Positions 23,143-23,753 of a DNA stretch of 23,753 nucleotides are shown piece by piece. The notes under the pieces are model-generated. The model was not told the DNA's origin, searched no databases, and was given only the letters and a program-made list of their open reading frames with translations. Source of the stretch: JBBQXY01 sp051004815 (GTDB lineage Bacteria > Chloroflexota > Ktedonobacteria > Ktedonobacterales > Ktedonobacteraceae); NCBI GenBank assembly GCA_051004815.1, contig JBPCJY010000252.1, positions 1 to 23,753 of the forward strand, written 5' to 3'. Position numbers and translations under genes: made by a program. Each line of letters starts with the position of its first letter. Positions within the stretch are counted from its first letter, which is position 1.

Positions 23143-23313
23143 TTATTTGGTCTCGCGGTGGGCAGTATGTACGCGACAGGTTGTACAAAACTTCCTTAGC
23201 TCAAGCCGCTCAGGGTTGTTCTTCTTGTTTTTAGAGGAGGTGTAGTTCCTATGCTTGCAAATGGTGCAAGCCAAGGTAGCAACGATGCGGTTTTCTTTCC
23301 CTTTACTGGCCAT
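23143..23313 (-). CDS. rpmG: 50S ribosomal protein L33 (bL33), zinc-binding form
   Basis: A 56-residue basic protein. It contains two Cys pairs, CTIC (16-19) and CTRC (43-46), the four-cysteine zinc-binding form of L33. The middle reads NYTSSKNKKNNPERLELRKF, typical of the family. ATG 23311-23313 has AGAAGG upstream. Its place between tuf and secE matches the common rpmG-secE-nusG order. Confidence 0.95.
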   Translation of the reverse strand: MASKGKENRIVATLACTICKHRNYTSSKNKKNNPERLELRKFCTTCRVHTAHRETK

Positions 23314-23430
23314 GTCTTTCTGCCTTCTTCAATGTATTTGTGTGCTCACTCAGGGTTCTGAATACTAGTATGTTATACCACATTATTGAGAAATGTGCTC
23401 TTACCCCAAGGTACTTTCAAGGGTAGGTTT

Positions 23431-23565
23431 TGCGTAGGGACAGGGGGCTGGGTTGTGGTGGATGCGGGGGCCTTGTGCCTGTCCTGGTGGGGGTCTCGAT
23501 ACTCCCACCAAGGACAGGCACAAGGCCCCCACACCGCATCCTCCTCCACCCCCTGTCCCTACGCA
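23431..23565. repeat. Long imperfect hairpin element between tuf and rpmG
   Basis: About 135 bp fold back on themselves. The outer arms TGCGTAGGGACAGGGGG (23431-23447) and their inverted copy (23549-23565) are perfect over 17 bp. The inner arms 23466-23485 and 23511-23530 are perfect over 20 bp, and the stem continues with CCACC. It looks like a MITE or REP-type element. It would form a strong hairpin in tuf transcripts running into rpmG. No T-run follows on the minus strand. Confidence 0.75.
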
Positions 23566-23601
23566 CGTCGTCCTGTACCCGAAACCCTGTTCGGGTGAGC
23601 T

Positions 23602-23753
23602 CTAGCTTTCGATCTTGGTGCAGATACCTGCGCCCACAGTACGTCCACCTTCACGGATGGCAAACTTGACGCCCTCTTCCATCGCTACCGGCTGGATTAA
23701 CTCCACCGTCATCTCGATGTTGTCGCCCGGCATCACCATCTCCACCCCTTCGG
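23602..23753 (-). CDS. tuf: Elongation factor Tu, C-terminal end only
   Basis: The last 50 codons of EF-Tu; the gene runs off the right edge of the window. EF-Tu delivers aminoacyl-tRNA to the ribosome as a GTP complex. The visible part is domain 3: MVMPGDNIEMTVELIQPVAM followed by FAIREGGRTVGAGICTKI, ending Glu-Ser and TAG at 23602-23604. Its position before rpmG-secE-nusG fits a tuf copy in the str or tufB-type cluster. Confidence 0.97.
   Translation of the reverse strand, partial: EGVEMVMPGDNIEMTVELIQPVAMEEGVKFAIREGGRTVGAGICTKIES

Noticed and set aside
23349..23375. TATAAC as a -10 box upstream of rpmG
   Set aside because: No recognisable -35 box at 16-18 bp distance; too weak to annotate.
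23314..23430. Possible tRNA gene between rpmG and tuf, where tRNA-Trp often lies
   Set aside because: No TTCGA-type T-loop or cloverleaf pairing could be found.

Overview
The window looks like chromosomal DNA of a Chloroflexota bacterium, most likely class Ktedonobacteria. This is inferred from protein character, moderate GC content, a zinc-ribbon/kinase/TPR protein, and intergenic inverted repeats of a kind I associate with those genomes. No rRNA, tRNA, CRISPR array, insertion sequence or prophage gene was found. Most of the window is housekeeping; the more interesting material is in regulatory DNA, unusual domain additions and non-coding repeats.

Layout. Positions 1-73 hold an inverted-repeat element. 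An EamA-type transporter (227-1156, +) converges on a zinc-ribbon Ser/Thr kinase with about 13 TPRs (1196-3562, -). Upstream of the kinase on the same strand are rsmA/ksgA (3656-4561) and an unrecognised Q/N-rich two-helix membrane protein (4616-5287). A divergent plus-strand group follows: a bifunctional class A penicillin-binding protein (5582-7972), an unrecognised soluble protein (8051-8614) and a YhfC-like intramembrane metalloprotease (8644-9471). Positions 9472-9846 are non-coding and rich in nested inverted repeats.

An FAD-dependent monooxygenase (9847-11010, -) is divergent from an ABC exporter pair, a MacB/FtsX-like permease (11351-14380) and its ATPase (14395-15357). The monooxygenase promoter is a textbook TTGACA-N17-TATAAT, flanked on both sides by TetR-type operator palindromes. 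The ATPase has an AbrB-like C-terminal domain. These genes may form a xenobiotic-response module, but no repressor is encoded here.

From 15407 to the end everything is on the minus strand and concerns nucleic acids or translation. In transcription order: tuf (3' end only), rpmG, secE, nusG, rplK, rplA, an L10-leader-like attenuator, rplJ, rplL, a hairpin/promoter, rpsO, a long unusual leader, pnp with a Gly/Arg-rich tail, a 50-bp perfect palindromic terminator, and a family 4 uracil-DNA glycosylase. The usual rplJL-rpoBC continuation is broken: rpsO-pnp follows rplL.
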